From NCBI GenBank assembly GCA_963521065.1, contig CAUQTI010000002.1, positions 1-64,000 of the forward strand: a stretch of DNA of 64,000 bases. The letters are read 5' to 3'. Shown piece by piece: positions 34,276-44,369 of this stretch. The stretch's first letter is position 1; each line of letters begins with the position of its first letter. The position numbers and the translations under genes were made by a program. Below the pieces are notes generated by a model, which was not told the origin of the DNA, ran no database searches, and saw nothing but the letters and a program-made list of their open reading frames with translations. The stretch is from IOR16 sp963521065. Lineage in GTDB: Bacteria; Bacillota; Clostridia; Peptostreptococcales; Anaerovoracaceae.

Positions 34276-37200
34276 ATGAAAAAATTTAAACGTATTTTAG
34301 TTGCGAATCGCGGTGAAATTGCAATCAGAGTATTTCGCGCATGTAGAGACCTTGGAATCCGTTCAGTTGCTATTTATTCAGAAGAAGATAAAAATTCACT
34401 GTTTCGTACAAAAGCGGATGAATCATACCAAGTTGGAAAAGGAAAAGCTCCCGTTGAAGCATATTTGGGCATGAGTGAAATTATTGAGCTGGCCAAATCA
34501 AAAGGCGTGGATGCCATTCATCCCGGCTATGGTTTTCTTTCTGAAAACACAGAATTTGCTCGCCTTTGTCAAGAGGAAGGCATAGAGTTTATCGGACCTA
34601 CACACCACATGATGGAGCGATTAGGCGACAAGATTCAGTCGAAGATTGTAGCACATGAGGTTGGCGTTCCTACGATTCCCGGTGTGGATGAGGCAATTAA
34701 ATCGGAAGCCGATGCAGTGAAATTTGCTGAATTCTGTGGTTACCCGGTTATGTTGAAGGCTGCTGCCGGCGGCGGCGGACGCGGTATGCGTATCGTCAGA
34801 GAAGCAAAGGATTTAATTCCGGAATTTAACAGCGCACAGAGTGAAGCGAGAAAAGCGTTCGGTATTGATGATATTTTTATTGAGAAATATGTAGAGCGTC
34901 CAAAGCATATCGAAGTTCAGATTTTAGGTGATAAATCTGGAAATATTGTACATTTGCATGAAAGAGACTGTTCCATTCAGCGCAGACATCAGAAGGTCGT
35001 AGAATTTACGCCGGCTCTTTGTATTACGGAAGAACAAAGAGAAGCGATTTGTAGCGATGCGTTAAAAATCGCAGGTGCAGTGAACTACCAAAGTGCCGGA
35101 ACGGTTGAGTTTCTTTTGGATAAAGAAGGGAAGCATTATTTCATTGAGATGAACCCTCGTATACAGGTAGAACATACTGTAACGGAAATGGTAACAAACA
35201 TTGATATTGTGCAGGCTCAAATTTTAGTTGCACAGGGTTATAAATTGGATTCCGAAGAAATCGGCATTCACTCACAGGACGACATTAAGCCAAGAGGCTT
35301 TTCCATTCAATGTCGTGTGACGACAGAAGATCCGACTAATCAATTTGCGCCAGATACGGGTGTAATCGATGTATATCGTACGGGCTCCGGCTTTGGCATT
35401 CGTCTTGATGGAGGAAATGGATTTACAGGGGCGATGATTACGCCTTATTATGACAGTCTTCTTGTAAAAATTACTTCTTTGGGAAGAACCTGGAAGGATG
35501 CAGTCAATAAATCTAGCCGTGCGTTGGATGAGTTGAAGATTAAGGGTGTCAAAACGAACCTTAACTTTTTAATGAATGTTCTTCACAGTCAAGAATTTAT
35601 TGAAGGAACCTGCGATACTGGTTTTATTGCAGACCATCCTGAATTGTTAAATATAAAAGCGAGTGAAGATAAAGAATTAAAGGTACTTCGTTTTCTTGGA
35701 AATAAGAGTATCAACGAAAGAAAAGGAAATAAACCGCAATTTGACGTACCACACGTTCCTAAGTTTGAGGCTTCTCAGCTTGAAGGGCTGGCTGGTACAA
35801 AACAGATATTGGATAAAGAAGGTCCTGAAAAGCTTGCACAATGGGTATTGGATCAAAAACGTCTGCTGCTTACTGATACGACGATGCGTGACGCACAGCA
35901 GTCTTTAATGGCAACGCGAGTAAGAACCATTGATATGACGAAAATTGCACCGGCAGTTTCCGTTTATGGCAAAGACTTATTCTCATTGGAAATGTGGGGT
36001 GGCGCGACGTTCGATGTTGCTTATCGTTTCTTGAATGAAGATCCGTGGGAACGCCTTGAGATTCTTCGTGAAAAGATTCCAAACCTTCTGCTGCAGATGC
36101 TGATTCGTGGAGCAAATGCAGTTGGTTATAAAAACTATCCGGATAACGTAGTGCGCAAGTTTGTACAGCAGGCTGCAAAGTCCGGTGTTGACGTATTCCG
36201 TATCTTTGATTCTCTCAACTGGATTCAAGGTATGGAAGTTGCAATGGACGAAGTTCGTAACCAAGGCAAAGTTGTGGAAGCCTGCGTCTGTTACACCGGT
36301 GATATCTTAGATGAAACAAGAGATAAGTACAGTTTAAATTACTATCTGAAAATGGCAAAGGAACTGGAAAAACGCGGTGCAAATATTCTCGCAATCAAGG
36401 ATATGTCCAGCTTACTCAAGCCGATGGCGGCGCACAAGCTAATTACAGCGCTGAAAAATGAGCTGACGATTCCAGTGCATCTCCATACACACGATACCAG
36501 CGGAAATGGCGGTGCGACCATATTGATGGCGGCAATGGCTGGTGTTGACATCGTAGACACGGCATTCAATGCATTTGCGGGATTGACGAGTCAGCCTGCT
36601 CTGAACTCCATTGTTGCTGCTCTTGAGAATACAGAGCGTGCAACCGGTCTTCCTTTGGACGGGATGCAGGAAATTTCAAATTATTGGAATTCTGTTCGCC
36701 CGGTATACAGCCAGTTTGAATCTGAGCTGAAAGGCGGAACAGCAGAAATCTATAAGTATGAAATGCCTGGAGGCCAGTATTCCAATCTGCGCTCTCAGGT
36801 TCAAAGTTTTGGCTTGGAGCATCGTTTCCAAGATGTAAAAGAAACGTATAAAACCGTAAATGAAATGCTTGGAGACATTGTAAAAGTAACACCATCCTCA
36901 AAAGCGGTTGGAGATATGGCAATCTTCATGGTTCAAAACGACTTGACAGAAGAAAACATCTACGACAAGGCGAAAGATATGGATTTCCCGGATTCTATCG
37001 TATCCTATTTTGAGGGAATGATGGGCCAGCCGGAAGGCGGCTTCCCGGAAAGACTTCAAAAGCTAGTTCTGAAAGGCAGAAAGGCGATTACGACGCGGCC
37101 TGGAGAATTGCTCGAGGATGAAGATTTTGATTTGATTAAGAAGCATTTGAAGGATAAATTCTCAATTGAAGCGACGGATCAGGAAGTCTTGAGCTATGCT

Positions 37201-37725
37201 TTATATCCAAAAGTGTTCGAAGACTATATAAACAACCAGAAAAAAGAAGGAAACTTCAAATATATGGGAAGTGATATTTTCTTCCATGGTCTTGAAGAAG
37301 GAGAAACCTGCGAGGTTAAGATTGAAGAAGGCAAGGTTCTTGTTGTAAAACTTCTTGAAATTAAGAATACGGATGAGGACGGGAACCGTGAAATTGTATT
37401 CCAGGTAAATGGAATCACGCGTTCGGTTGTGATTAAGGATAAGGAAGCCAATACAAAAGCAAGCAAGCAGTCTATTTTGATTGCAGATGCGGATGATGAC
37501 CATGAAATTGGTGCAAACATTCCGGGTAATATCATTAAACTTCTTGTGAAAGAAGGAGAAGCAGTCAGTGCCGGCCAGCCGATTGCGGTGATAGAAGCCA
37601 TGAAAATGGAGACAAATATCATTGCAATTATTGAAGGTGTGATTGATAAAATCTATGTAAAAGAAGGCCAGCAGGTAATATCCGGTGAACTAATTGCAAA
37701 AATGAAAAAAGATAAAAGTGAATAG
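34276..37725 (+). CDS. pyc: Pyruvate carboxylase
   Basis: The 1149-residue multidomain enzyme carboxylates pyruvate to oxaloacetate. In order: biotin carboxylase (about 1-450; KAAAGGGGRGMR ATP loop, EMNPRIQVEHTVTE), carboxyltransferase (about 530-800; LLTDTTMRDAQQSLMATRVR, LHTHDTSGNGG metal His), the PYC/OADA connector (about 820-1030), and a biotinyl domain with acceptor Lys1110 in EAMKMET. Oxaloacetate feeds aspartate and threonine, hence isoleucine, so the location after ilv is metabolically sensible. RBS GGAAAGGGGAAG. Confidence 0.98.
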   Translation: MKKFKRILVANRGEIAIRVFRACRDLGIRSVAIYSEEDKNSLFRTKADESYQVGKGKAPVEAYLGMSEIIELAKSKGVDAIHPGYGFLSENTEFARLCQEEGIEFIGPTHHMMERLGDKIQSKIVAHEVGVPTIPGVDEAIKSEADAVKFAEFCGYPVMLKAAAGGGGRGMRIVREAKDLIPEFNSAQSEARKAFGIDDIFIEKYVERPKHIEVQILGDKSGNIVHLHERDCSIQRRHQKVVEFTPALCITEEQREAICSDALKIAGAVNYQSAGTVEFLLDKEGKHYFIEMNPRIQVEHTVTEMVTNIDIVQAQILVAQGYKLDSEEIGIHSQDDIKPRGFSIQCRVTTEDPTNQFAPDTGVIDVYRTGSGFGIRLDGGNGFTGAMITPYYDSLLVKITSLGRTWKDAVNKSSRALDELKIKGVKTNLNFLMNVLHSQEFIEGTCDTGFIADHPELLNIKASEDKELKVLRFLGNKSINERKGNKPQFDVPHVPKFEASQLEGLAGTKQILDKEGPEKLAQWVLDQKRLLLTDTTMRDAQQSLMATRVRTIDMTKIAPAVSVYGKDLFSLEMWGGATFDVAYRFLNEDPWERLEILREKIPNLLLQMLIRGANAVGYKNYPDNVVRKFVQQAAKSGVDVFRIFDSLNWIQGMEVAMDEVRNQGKVVEACVCYTGDILDETRDKYSLNYYLKMAKELEKRGANILAIKDMSSLLKPMAAHKLITALKNELTIPVHLHTHDTSGNGGATILMAAMAGVDIVDTAFNAFAGLTSQPALNSIVAALENTERATGLPLDGMQEISNYWNSVRPVYSQFESELKGGTAEIYKYEMPGGQYSNLRSQVQSFGLEHRFQDVKETYKTVNEMLGDIVKVTPSSKAVGDMAIFMVQNDLTEENIYDKAKDMDFPDSIVSYFEGMMGQPEGGFPERLQKLVLKGRKAITTRPGELLEDEDFDLIKKHLKDKFSIEATDQEVLSYALYPKVFEDYINNQKKEGNFKYMGSDIFFHGLEEGETCEVKIEEGKVLVVKLLEIKNTDEDGNREIVFQVNGITRSVVIKDKEANTKASKQSILIADADDDHEIGANIPGNIIKLLVKEGEAVSAGQPIAVIEAMKMETNIIAIIEGVIDKIYVKEGQQVISGELIAKMKKDKSE

Positions 37726-37747
37726 TCCGAATTTGAGTTTTTAAGAC

Positions 37748-37784
37748 AAAAAATGCAAGTCGATCAGGCTTGCATTTTTTTTTT
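37748..37784 (+). terminator. Terminator of pyc
   Basis: AAAAAATGCAAG (37748-37759) pairs perfectly with CTTGCATTTTTT (37769-37780), followed by more T. Confidence 0.9.
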
Positions 37785-37826
37785 ATGAAAGGTAGAATAG
37801 AGGAAACGAATCTACGGAGGAATCGC

Positions 37827-38480
37827 ATGAGAAGATGTATTATCATAACTGCATATTTGAAAGAAAAAATCCGAAAATGTTTAAATTTCCATGAAAGTGA
37901 TTTTATTATTTGTGCAGACGGCGGCTACGAACTGGCAAAAAAAGAGGGAATTGTGCCGCATATTGTAATTGGAGATTTTGATTCGGGAAATGCGCCCGAC
38001 CAAGATTTGGACAATGTTATGAGAGTTCCCGCAGAGAAGGATGATACAGATACGCTTTTGTGCTTGAAATATGGGATTGAACAGGGATTCCATGTTTTTG
38101 GCATTGTGGGAGGGATTGGAGGTCGGCTAGACCATACGGCAGCAAACCTACAAGCCTTGTCTTACGGGTGCGATTTAGGTAAATATGTAGTTCTTTTAAA
38201 CGAGAACAACATCGCAACGATGCTGAACCCCGGAAAAACCACCTTTCCGAAGCGGGAAGGTTATAAGCTTTCCTTATTTTCTTATACAGAATATTGTAAG
38301 AATGTCACGATTCGAGGTGTGAAATATCCTCTAACAGATGCGCTGCTAGATCATAGTTTTCCAATTGGAGTGAGTAATGAAATATTGGAAGAAGAGGCGA
38401 AAGTCACCTTTGATAAAGGAAAACTACTTGTCATGCTTAGTAAAGATGCGTGTAGCGGCAGTTCTTCGTTAACAGACTGA
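37827..38480 (+). CDS. thiN: Thiamine pyrophosphokinase
   Basis: The 217-residue enzyme transfers diphosphate from ATP to thiamine. Seen: ICADGGYELAKK, PHIVIGDFDSG, the acidic EKDDTDTLLCLKYGI motif, GGIGGRLDHTAANLQ and C-terminal SNEIL plus the beta-sandwich. ATG 37827 follows GGAGG at a 6-base gap; the upstream in-frame ATG lies in the pyc terminator. The cofactor it makes is needed by IlvB. No TPP riboswitch precedes it. Confidence 0.95.
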   Translation: MRRCIIITAYLKEKIRKCLNFHESDFIICADGGYELAKKEGIVPHIVIGDFDSGNAPDQDLDNVMRVPAEKDDTDTLLCLKYGIEQGFHVFGIVGGIGGRLDHTAANLQALSYGCDLGKYVVLLNENNIATMLNPGKTTFPKREGYKLSLFSYTEYCKNVTIRGVKYPLTDALLDHSFPIGVSNEILEEEAKVTFDKGKLLVMLSKDACSGSSSLTD

Positions 38481-38535
38481 TGCGAATAATTTAAAATAGA
38501 CATAAAAAAGAAAAAGTATAAAAAACCGAAAAAAA

Positions 38536-38568
38536 GACACAGTAATCATTATACTGTGTCTTTTTTAT
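38536..38568. terminator. Bidirectional terminator shared by thiN and tRNA-Leu
   Basis: GACACAGTA (38536-38544) pairs with TACTGTGTC (38552-38560), with T runs outward on both strands. The tRNA 3' end is only about 10 bases away. Confidence 0.9.
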
Positions 38569-38569
38569 T

Positions 38570-38656
38570 TGGTGCCGGCGATCGGGGTCGAACCGATACG
38601 GTGTTGCCACCACGGGATTTTGAGTCCCGCACGTCTGCCAATTCCATCACGCCGGC
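38570..38656 (-). tRNA. tRNA-Leu(CAA), CCA encoded
   Basis: The 87-base minus-strand gene has acceptor arms GCCGGCG/CGCCGGC, discriminator A and an encoded CCA. The anticodon stem GCGGGA/TCCCG holds loop CTCAAAA, anticodon CAA (38622-38620), which reads UUG. A long variable arm (class II) and the T-loop GGTTCGACCCC are present. Confidence 0.97.
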
Positions 38657-38667
38657 GCAACATAATT

Positions 38668-38696
38668 ATATTAACACAGCTAAAAGGAAAAATCAA
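38668..38696 (-). promoter_or_regulatory. Promoter of tRNA-Leu
   Basis: On the minus strand TTGATT (38696-38691), 17 bases, TAATAT (38673-38668), about 11 bases before the mature 5' end at 38656. Confidence 0.65.
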
Positions 38697-38779
38697 GTAT
38701 TAAATGTATAAAAAAACCTTTTCTTTTTGTCAGATATAATATATAATTTTCATTGTAGGTTGAAAAAGGAGGATTCGTT

Positions 38780-39202
38780 ATGAACAATGGACTTGCAGTG
38801 CAATTTATTCCTTTAGTGCTTTTGATTGTTGTTATGTATTTCTTGCTGATCCGTCCGCAAAAGAAAAAAGAAAAACAAGTTGCGGATATGCGTAATAGCA
38901 TCAAAGTGGGAGACGACATTGTCACCATAGGCGGCATTTATGGTAAGGTTGTCAAAGTAAAGGATGAAAGGCTTACCATCCAGGTCGGCGCAGACAAAAC
39001 AAAATTTGAAATTACGAGATGGGCTGTTTCTAAGATAGAAAACGAAGCACCAAAATCTAAGGCAAAAATTGCGGAAGAAGAAGTGGAAGGCACGACTAAG
39101 AAAGCACTTCCTAAAAAACTGAAGAAGCTTGGTTCAGAAAAGGAAGAGCTGGATGTTGAACTGGAGCCAGTTGTGAAAGAATCAGAAAACAACAAAGAAT
39201 AA
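38780..39202 (+). CDS. yajC: Preprotein translocase accessory subunit YajC
   Basis: The 140-residue protein has one N-terminal membrane helix (FIPLVLLIVVMYFLLI) directly followed by RPQKKKEKQ. The conserved VGDDIVTIGGIYGKVVKV beta domain follows, then a long charged cytoplasmic tail (about 95-140). It associates with SecDF in protein export. It is separated from secD by a terminator and one membrane protein gene. RBS AAGGAGG. Confidence 0.95.
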   Translation: MNNGLAVQFIPLVLLIVVMYFLLIRPQKKKEKQVADMRNSIKVGDDIVTIGGIYGKVVKVKDERLTIQVGADKTKFEITRWAVSKIENEAPKSKAKIAEEEVEGTTKKALPKKLKKLGSEKEELDVELEPVVKESENNKE

Positions 39203-39221
39203 GAAGCATTTTGCATTGAAA

Positions 39222-39248
39222 AACAAGGGTTTCCCCTTGTTTTTTTAT
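39222..39248 (+). terminator. Terminator after yajC
   Basis: AACAAGGG (39222-39229) pairs with CCCTTGTT (39234-39241), then a T run. Confidence 0.85.
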
Positions 39249-39421
39249 AACTTGAGAAATAGTAATGGGATTCGGGTGAGATAAATAAAAAAACAAGAGG
39301 TTTTGATTTTACATCTGAGAATCCTTTTTTATTGAATAAAATGGAGAGAGGAAACGTATCCTGTAGTAAAAAGAACAATATCGCATCCGAAAAACCTTCG
39401 CGATGCAGAATTGGAGGAAGT

Positions 39422-39805
39422 ATGAAAGGGTTTGAATTACAGAGTTGTATTACACGGGGTGCAAAGGCTTTTGTGTTCGCGTTTCTGTTGTTCTTTATTC
39501 TATTTACAATGTTGTCTCTCGCTTTGATGTTTACCTCACTGCCTGAAAAAGGAATGCTTTATTATATCCTAGTGATTTGCGGAATTTCTTGCTTTTTTAT
39601 CGGTATTCAAGCGGGCGTTGTATTTAAAAAGAAAGGACTTGTTTTTGGAGCGTTATTTGCGAGTATTTTACTTTTAAGTATACTTTTAATAAGCTTTCTT
39701 CTGTCCGGAATGGAAAGCTCGATTTCCTTTTTAAATTATAAATATCTCCCATGTGTTTTTTTGGGAAGTTTAGGTGGAATGTTTGGTGTAAATCTTAAGA
39801 ATTAA
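39422..39805 (+). CDS. Four-helix membrane protein (TIGR04086-like)
   Basis: The protein is about 127 residues with four hydrophobic helices (KAFVFAFLLFFILFTMLSLA; YYILVICGISCFFIGIQAGV; LVFGALFASILLLSILLISF; CVFLGSLGGMFGVNL). Its size, topology and position between yajC and secD match the TIGR04086 family found in Firmicutes, of unknown function. ATG 39422 follows GGAGG; in-frame ATGs at 39332 and 39341 would add hydrophilic sequence. Confidence 0.75.
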   Translation: MKGFELQSCITRGAKAFVFAFLLFFILFTMLSLALMFTSLPEKGMLYYILVICGISCFFIGIQAGVVFKKKGLVFGALFASILLLSILLISFLLSGMESSISFLNYKYLPCVFLGSLGGMFGVNLKN

Positions 39806-39944
39806 AGGGGAAATGCGATTTTAAAGCAGATTTTGCTTGTAGAATCCCCAAAAAAGTAGTAAAATATTCTGTAGCATTCAAATGAATTGAAGCAGATTGC
39901 GCGGAAGATTTCGCAAAAATACGTAAGAGAAGGTGAATAAAAGA

Positions 39945-41225
39945 ATGAAAAAAACATTAGCAATCGTCTTGGCGATTCTGATAGGCGGATGTTGGTTTGT
40001 TACCTTAATGGGAGCAGGCTCATTCATGCCAGTAAAAGATCGGCTAAAATTAGGCTTGGACTTAAAGGGCGGCGTTTCCGTAGTTATGGAGGCAAAGACG
40101 GACGCAACCGGTTCCGAGCTGAAAACTTTGATGCAGCAAACGCAGGCTATCATCGAAAAAAGAGTCAACCAAATGGGATTGTCAGAACCAGTCGTCACAA
40201 TAGAAGGCGAAAAGCGAATTCGTGTTGATTTGCCGGGAGCTGATGATGCAGATCAAGCAATTACGCAGATTGGTAAAACGGCACAGCTTCAGTTTGTCAT
40301 GGCCGATGGTACCATTGTCATGGATGGAAGTCAGGTGAAAAATGCCGGCGTTTCTAAAAACCAGGGAAAGAGTAACATGTCACTCGATGCCGGTTATGTC
40401 GTAACTTTGGAATTTAATGCAGAAGGCTCCAAAGCGTTTAAAGCGGCAACTGAACGAATTGTCAATAATCAGGTAACTCCTTCGGTGGAAGGAATGCAGG
40501 CAAATCAGATTATGATTCTTTTGGACGGACAAGTTTTATCAAATCCAGGTGTTTCCGAAGTTATTTCCAGCAATGCACAAATCTCCGGAAACTTTACGAA
40601 TGAGGAAGCTGCAAATCTGGCAGTTTTGATTCGCGGAGGCGCATTGCCAGTAGGCTTAGAAGAAGTCGATACTGCAACGGTAGGTCCTACACTTGGAATC
40701 GATTCCTTAAAAGACAGTATCCTTGCAGGTGCCATCGGCATCCTTTTAGTAATTGTTTTTATGGTTGTAATGTATCAGGTTATGGGTATCGCTGCTGATA
40801 TCGCATTGATTTTATATGTATTGATTGTTATTTGGGTCATGGTTGCCTTCGGTGCAGTACTTACCCTGCCGGGAATCGCGGGTATCATTTTAGGTGTTGG
40901 CATGGCAGTCGATGCGAACGTAATTATCTTCTCCCGAATCAGAGAAGAAGTGTTGAACGGAAAAAGTATTCGTGTCGCTACGCATGAAGGCTTCCGACGT
41001 GCAATGTCTACCGTTATTGATTCACAGGTAACGACAATGATTGCGGCAATTATTTTATATCAACTTGGTTCTGGCCCGGTTCGCGGTTTTGCAATGACTT
41101 TAATGATTAGTATCGTTGCAAGTATCTTTACAGCCGTTGTCGTTACACAGCTTTATCTTTCTATTTTTGCAGAAAGTAAGAATTTTGGGAAAAACAAATT
41201 TTTCGGTATAAAGGAGGTGCAGTAA
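39945..41225 (+). CDS. secD: Protein export membrane protein SecD
   Basis: The 426-residue protein has an N-terminal helix, the LGLDLKGGVSVVMEA signature, the P1 periplasmic-type domain, DLPGADDADQAI, and a five-helix bundle with ILGVGMAVDANVIIFSRIREE. It uses the proton or sodium gradient to pull exported proteins. The stop is immediately followed by the secF start. ATG 39945 is preferred over GTG 39933, which would abut the RBS AGAAGG. Confidence 0.97.
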   Translation: MKKTLAIVLAILIGGCWFVTLMGAGSFMPVKDRLKLGLDLKGGVSVVMEAKTDATGSELKTLMQQTQAIIEKRVNQMGLSEPVVTIEGEKRIRVDLPGADDADQAITQIGKTAQLQFVMADGTIVMDGSQVKNAGVSKNQGKSNMSLDAGYVVTLEFNAEGSKAFKAATERIVNNQVTPSVEGMQANQIMILLDGQVLSNPGVSEVISSNAQISGNFTNEEAANLAVLIRGGALPVGLEEVDTATVGPTLGIDSLKDSILAGAIGILLVIVFMVVMYQVMGIAADIALILYVLIVIWVMVAFGAVLTLPGIAGIILGVGMAVDANVIIFSRIREEVLNGKSIRVATHEGFRRAMSTVIDSQVTTMIAAIILYQLGSGPVRGFAMTLMISIVASIFTAVVVTQLYLSIFAESKNFGKNKFFGIKEVQ

Positions 41226-42131
41226 ATGTTTGCAATCAAAAAAGAAGTATCCTTTATCAAGCATCGGAAAATCTTTTATATTGTTTCGCTTGTTTTAATT
41301 ATCGTAGGAATCGGTACAGGCCTAGTCAGAGGCTTTAATTATGGAATCGATTTCACAGGAGGTACCCGTATTCAATTCAATATGGGACGCGAAGTTTCGA
41401 TTGAAGACGTGGAAGCTGTATTAAAGGAAAATAAGATTCAGGCAGAGGTACAGCATGCCGGTGAAAATAATGATCAAGTTGTTTTAAAAACAGTACAGGC
41501 ATTAGATAATGATGCTCGTACAAAATTTTATGATGATATGTTTTCTACTTTTAATCTAGATAAAAGCAGTGTGGTCAGTGCACAGCTAATCGGTCCTTCA
41601 GTAGGGGATTTGCTCAAGAAAAATGCAGTAAAAGCAGTACTGATTGCTACCGTGTGTATGTTGATATATATCATCATTCGCTTTGAATGGAAATTTAGTG
41701 TCGCGTCGATTGTTGCATTGGTGCATGACGTATTGATGCTGTTTGCTTTTTATGGACTTTTCCATGTTACAATCAATAACCCGTTTATTGCAGGTATGCT
41801 GACAGTTGTTGGTTACTCCATTAATGATACGATTGTTATTTTTGACCGTATCCGTGAGAATTTAAAATTCATGAAGAAGAATAACCAATTGGAGGAATTG
41901 ATTGATAAGAGCATCAATCAGACAATTGTTCGTTCCCTGATGACATCGGTTACGACGATTTTGGTAATCATTCCACTTTATATTATATGTGGTGATACCA
42001 TCCGAGAATTTGCACTTCCTTTAATTGTAGGAATTACAGCAGGTGCTTATTCTTCAATCACCATTGCAAGTCCTCTTTACTATGATCTTACAAAGCTGAC
42101 TGAGCAGAAATCAAAATATAAAGGAAAGTAA
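41226..42131 (+). CDS. secF: Protein export membrane protein SecF
   Basis: The 301-residue partner of SecD has FNYGIDFTGGTRIQF, six membrane helices, and VGYSINDTIVIFDRIRENL. RBS AAAGGAGGT lies inside the end of secD. The separate SecD and SecF (not fused) form a complex with YajC. Confidence 0.97.
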   Translation: MFAIKKEVSFIKHRKIFYIVSLVLIIVGIGTGLVRGFNYGIDFTGGTRIQFNMGREVSIEDVEAVLKENKIQAEVQHAGENNDQVVLKTVQALDNDARTKFYDDMFSTFNLDKSSVVSAQLIGPSVGDLLKKNAVKAVLIATVCMLIYIIIRFEWKFSVASIVALVHDVLMLFAFYGLFHVTINNPFIAGMLTVVGYSINDTIVIFDRIRENLKFMKKNNQLEELIDKSINQTIVRSLMTSVTTILVIIPLYIICGDTIREFALPLIVGITAGAYSSITIASPLYYDLTKLTEQKSKYKGK

Positions 42132-42143
42132 GGGATTATTTTT

Positions 42144-44312
42144 ATGATGGAGCAATTCTTGAACTATCTGTTGAATGTAAATCCCAATTATGATCTCGAC
42201 ATCATTGAGCGAGCATACCGGATTGCAGAAAGACAGCATGAAGGCCAATACCGTAAATCGGGAGAACCTTACTTGATTCACCCGGTAGAGGTGGCTAAAA
42301 TATTGGCAGATTTAGGCATGGATGAAAATACAATCATTGCAGGCCTGCTTCATGATGCAGTTGAAGATACTCCATACACACAAGAAGATTTAAAACGTGA
42401 TTTTGGTGAGGAGGTTGCTTTGCTTGTTGACGGGGTGACCAAGCTGGGTTCGCTCGTTTATGAGAGCAAAGAAGAACGGCAGGCTGAAAATCTGCGAAAA
42501 ATGTTTTTGGCAATGTCAAAAGATATTCGGGTACTGATTATTAAGCTGGCGGACCGTTTGCACAACCTCCGCACCATAAATTATATGACAGAAGACAAGA
42601 TTATTGAAAAATGCAAGGAAACGTTGGAAATCTATGCGCCACTTGCAAGCCGCCTCGGCATCTACACGATTAAATTCGAAGTAGAAGATATTGCATTAAA
42701 GATGCTGGAGCCGGAAGCTTATTACAATTTAGTTGCGGAAGTGAAAGTAAAAAAGCAACAGAGAGAAGACAATATTAATCACGTTATGAATGAAATTCGT
42801 CAATCTCTGGATGGACTGAGCATTCCTTACGAAATTACGGGACGGTCCAAGCATTTTTATAGCATTTATCGCAAAATGAAATACCAGCACAAGCAGCTTG
42901 ACGAAATCTTTGATTTGACTGCTGTGCGTATTATTGTAGATACAATAAAAGATTGTTACGCAGTCTTGGGGGTTGTACATACGATGTGGAAGCCGCTACC
43001 TGGCCGCTTCAAGGATTACATTGCAATGCCGAAGCCTAATCTGTATCAGTCTTTGCATACGACCGTTTTAGGAGACAACGGAGAGCCGTTTGAAATCCAA
43101 ATACGAACAAAAGAAATGCACAAAATTGCTGAATATGGAATTGCAGCACATTGGAAATATAAAGAAGGAGTTTCACACGAAAAAGAAGAAGTGAAGCTTG
43201 CATGGCTTCGCCAGACTTTAGAATGGCAGAAGGACTTAAATGATCCTAGAGAGTTTATGGAAACTTTGAAAGTAGATTTGTTTTCGAACCAAGTTTTCGT
43301 ATTCACTCCAAAAGGAGACGTCATAGAGCTGCCGGCCGGTTCAACGCCCCTTGATTTTGCGTTTAAAATTCATTCGGCTGTCGGTGCAAAGTGTATCGGT
43401 GCAAAGGTCAACGGGAAAATGGTTCCCATCGACTATATTTTGTCAAATGGGCAGATTGTCGATATTGTGACCTCATCAAACAGTAAAGGGCCAAGCATTG
43501 ATTGGCTGAAAATTGCAAAGAGCAATACGGCAAGAAATAAGATTCGTGCCTGGCTGAAAAAAGAGAATAAATCAGAAACCTCTGATAAGGGAAGAGAAAT
43601 GCTGGAAAAATATGCAAAGCGTAAGGGGTACGATTTGCAGCAAATTTTAAAGAACCAGTATATTAATAAGGCTTCGAAGGCACTTAATTATTCAACTGCG
43701 GAGGATTTATACACGGCAATCAGCTATGGTGGAGTTATCCTCAGTAAAGTTATGATAATGCTGGAGGGTTACTACCATGAAGAAAAACAGGCAGAATTAA
43801 AGAAAAAAGAAAAAGAACAATCCAGAGCAGAAACAAAGAAAAAACAAAGAAAAGTAAATCCTACCGGTGTCACCGTTGAAGGTATGGATAATCTTTTGAT
43901 TCGTTTTTCAAAATGCTGTAATCCGGTACCGGGAGATGAAATCGTCGGATTTATTACAAAAGGACGAGGAATTTCCGTGCACCGCAAGGATTGTATAAAT
44001 ATATTAACCTTACCGGAAGGAGAACGAAAACGTTTTATCCATGTTGAGTGGGATCAGGATAAAAAGGATTTATCTTATGATGCAGATATTCATATTTTAG
44101 CAGAAGACAGAAAAGGACTTTTCTCTGATCTTTCTCGCGTTTGTGAAGATATGGACGTACACATTACAGGTGTAAACGCAAAGAGTGCAAAAGATCGCAT
44201 TATCAATATAACGATGACTTTGTCTATATCAAATACCAGCCAGATGGAAAAGGTGCTGCGTTCTCTTCGGGCGATACAGGGAGTTGCAGACGTGTACCGG
44301 GCGATAATGTAA
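42144..44312 (+). CDS. rel: Bifunctional (p)ppGpp synthetase/hydrolase
   Basis: The 722-residue RelA/SpoT homologue has an HD hydrolase domain with intact GLLHDAVEDT (about 68-76), a synthetase domain with FDLTAVRIIVDT and PNLYQSLHTTV (about 235-345), TGS (about 390-450, VFTPKGDVIELPAGSTPLDF), a helical/zinc-finger region (FSKCCNPVPGDEIVGFIT) and a C-terminal ACT domain. It should both make and degrade the alarmone. It sits 12 bases after secF; dtd follows. Confidence 0.97.
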   Translation: MMEQFLNYLLNVNPNYDLDIIERAYRIAERQHEGQYRKSGEPYLIHPVEVAKILADLGMDENTIIAGLLHDAVEDTPYTQEDLKRDFGEEVALLVDGVTKLGSLVYESKEERQAENLRKMFLAMSKDIRVLIIKLADRLHNLRTINYMTEDKIIEKCKETLEIYAPLASRLGIYTIKFEVEDIALKMLEPEAYYNLVAEVKVKKQQREDNINHVMNEIRQSLDGLSIPYEITGRSKHFYSIYRKMKYQHKQLDEIFDLTAVRIIVDTIKDCYAVLGVVHTMWKPLPGRFKDYIAMPKPNLYQSLHTTVLGDNGEPFEIQIRTKEMHKIAEYGIAAHWKYKEGVSHEKEEVKLAWLRQTLEWQKDLNDPREFMETLKVDLFSNQVFVFTPKGDVIELPAGSTPLDFAFKIHSAVGAKCIGAKVNGKMVPIDYILSNGQIVDIVTSSNSKGPSIDWLKIAKSNTARNKIRAWLKKENKSETSDKGREMLEKYAKRKGYDLQQILKNQYINKASKALNYSTAEDLYTAISYGGVILSKVMIMLEGYYHEEKQAELKKKEKEQSRAETKKKQRKVNPTGVTVEGMDNLLIRFSKCCNPVPGDEIVGFITKGRGISVHRKDCINILTLPEGERKRFIHVEWDQDKKDLSYDADIHILAEDRKGLFSDLSRVCEDMDVHITGVNAKSAKDRIINITMTLSISNTSQMEKVLRSLRAIQGVADVYRAIM

Positions 44313-44369
44313 AATAGATTACCGTGTTGGTATCAATTCTCTAAAAATACAAATCAGTAGGAGGAGCTT

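Noticed and set aside
37726..37826. Possible TPP riboswitch before thiN
   Set aside because: The spacer is about 100 bases, filled by the pyc terminator and the thiN RBS; no CUGAGA-type core is present.
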